A stretch of DNA of 64,000 nucleotides from assembly GCA_023055505.1 (NCBI GenBank), contig JALIRH010000049.1, forward strand, positions 124,001 through 188,000, in the 5' to 3' direction. The first letter of the stretch is position 1; each line of letters begins with the position of its first letter. This document shows positions 63,692 through 64,000 of the stretch, in pieces. The translations under genes and the position numbers were made by a program. The DNA is from Callipepla californica brunnescens (lineage: Eukaryota; Chordata; Aves; Galliformes; Odontophoridae). Below the pieces are notes generated by a model. That model had not been told where the DNA came from, ran no database searches, and was given only the letters and a program-made list of their open reading frames with translations.

Positions 63692-64000
63692 AAACCCAAT
63701 CCAAACCCCAAACCTACTCCTATTCCTAAACCTTATCTTAACCCTAAACCAAACCCAAACCCAAGGCCCTCCCCTTCTCTCAGCCTAACACTCAAACTAA
63801 CCTAAACCCGAAACTAACCCTACATTTATCCTAATCTTATCCATATTCTAAGGCCTAACCCTACTCTGACCAGAAAGCTCATGTTGTCTAAAATCTACCC
63901 CTTACCTAAAACCTAAATCGACAAAAAAACCTAACCCGAAACCTCAACCTAACTCTTCTCCTAACTAGAACACCAGCACTTCACCTTACCCTAACTGGAA
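63692..64000. repeat. Macrosatellite unit 13 (partial, cut by window end)
   Basis: First 309 bp of a further unit, starting AAACCCAATCCAAACCCC directly after the twelfth spacer. The array therefore continues past the window. Confidence 0.95.

Noticed and set aside
4493..64000. CRISPR-like array of repeats and spacers
   Set aside because: The repeat is 4.8 kb of telomere-like DNA and the spacer is identical in each copy; the setting is eukaryotic.

Overview
The window is eukaryotic repetitive DNA with no protein-coding gene that I can support. From about position 4,040 to the end it is almost entirely made of perfect and degenerate copies of the telomere hexamer CCCTAA/TTAGGG. This fits a subtelomeric or interstitial-telomeric region of a eukaryote with TTAGGG telomeres (most animals, many fungi and protists). 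I cannot name the species. No tRNA, rRNA, transposon reading frame, CRISPR or bacterial-type signal was recognised, and no open frame exceeds 116 codons.

Layout. (1) Positions 1-4036 are a CpG-containing tandem satellite with monomers of about 590 bp in two alternating subtypes (A and B, dimer about 1.18 kb). Eight copies are present; one has a deletion of about 245 bp and the last is cut off at the edge of the telomere-like region. (2) Positions 4037-4492 are a C-rich telomere-like flank outside the array. (3) Positions 4493-63691 hold twelve complete head-to-tail units of a 4.75-5.24 kb macrosatellite, and a thirteenth unit begins at 63692 and runs out of the window.

Inside each unit the order is: a C-rich arm of about 3.1-3.6 kb (CCCTAA-like on the + strand) with a core of near-perfect hexamers; an abrupt strand switch at an ACCTAGGT palindrome; a G-rich arm of about 1.49 kb (TTAGGG-like on the + strand); and a 190-bp spacer with no telomere character. 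Landmarks shared by the two arms occur in inverted order (B-A-C-B outward from the switch), so the unit reads as an ancient, diverged giant palindrome. The C arm has gained two extra A-B modules and the hexamer core.

Outside the core all units are 4,283, 4,287 or 4,293 bp, which two indels (4 bp and 6 bp) explain. All other length variation is in the core: short about 460, medium about 500-520, long about 930-957 bp. Core classes run S S L M M L M M L M L M, a higher-order structure with about 14.8-kb and 10.0-kb periods. Shared single-base variants show recent segmental duplication and mosaic exchange between units.
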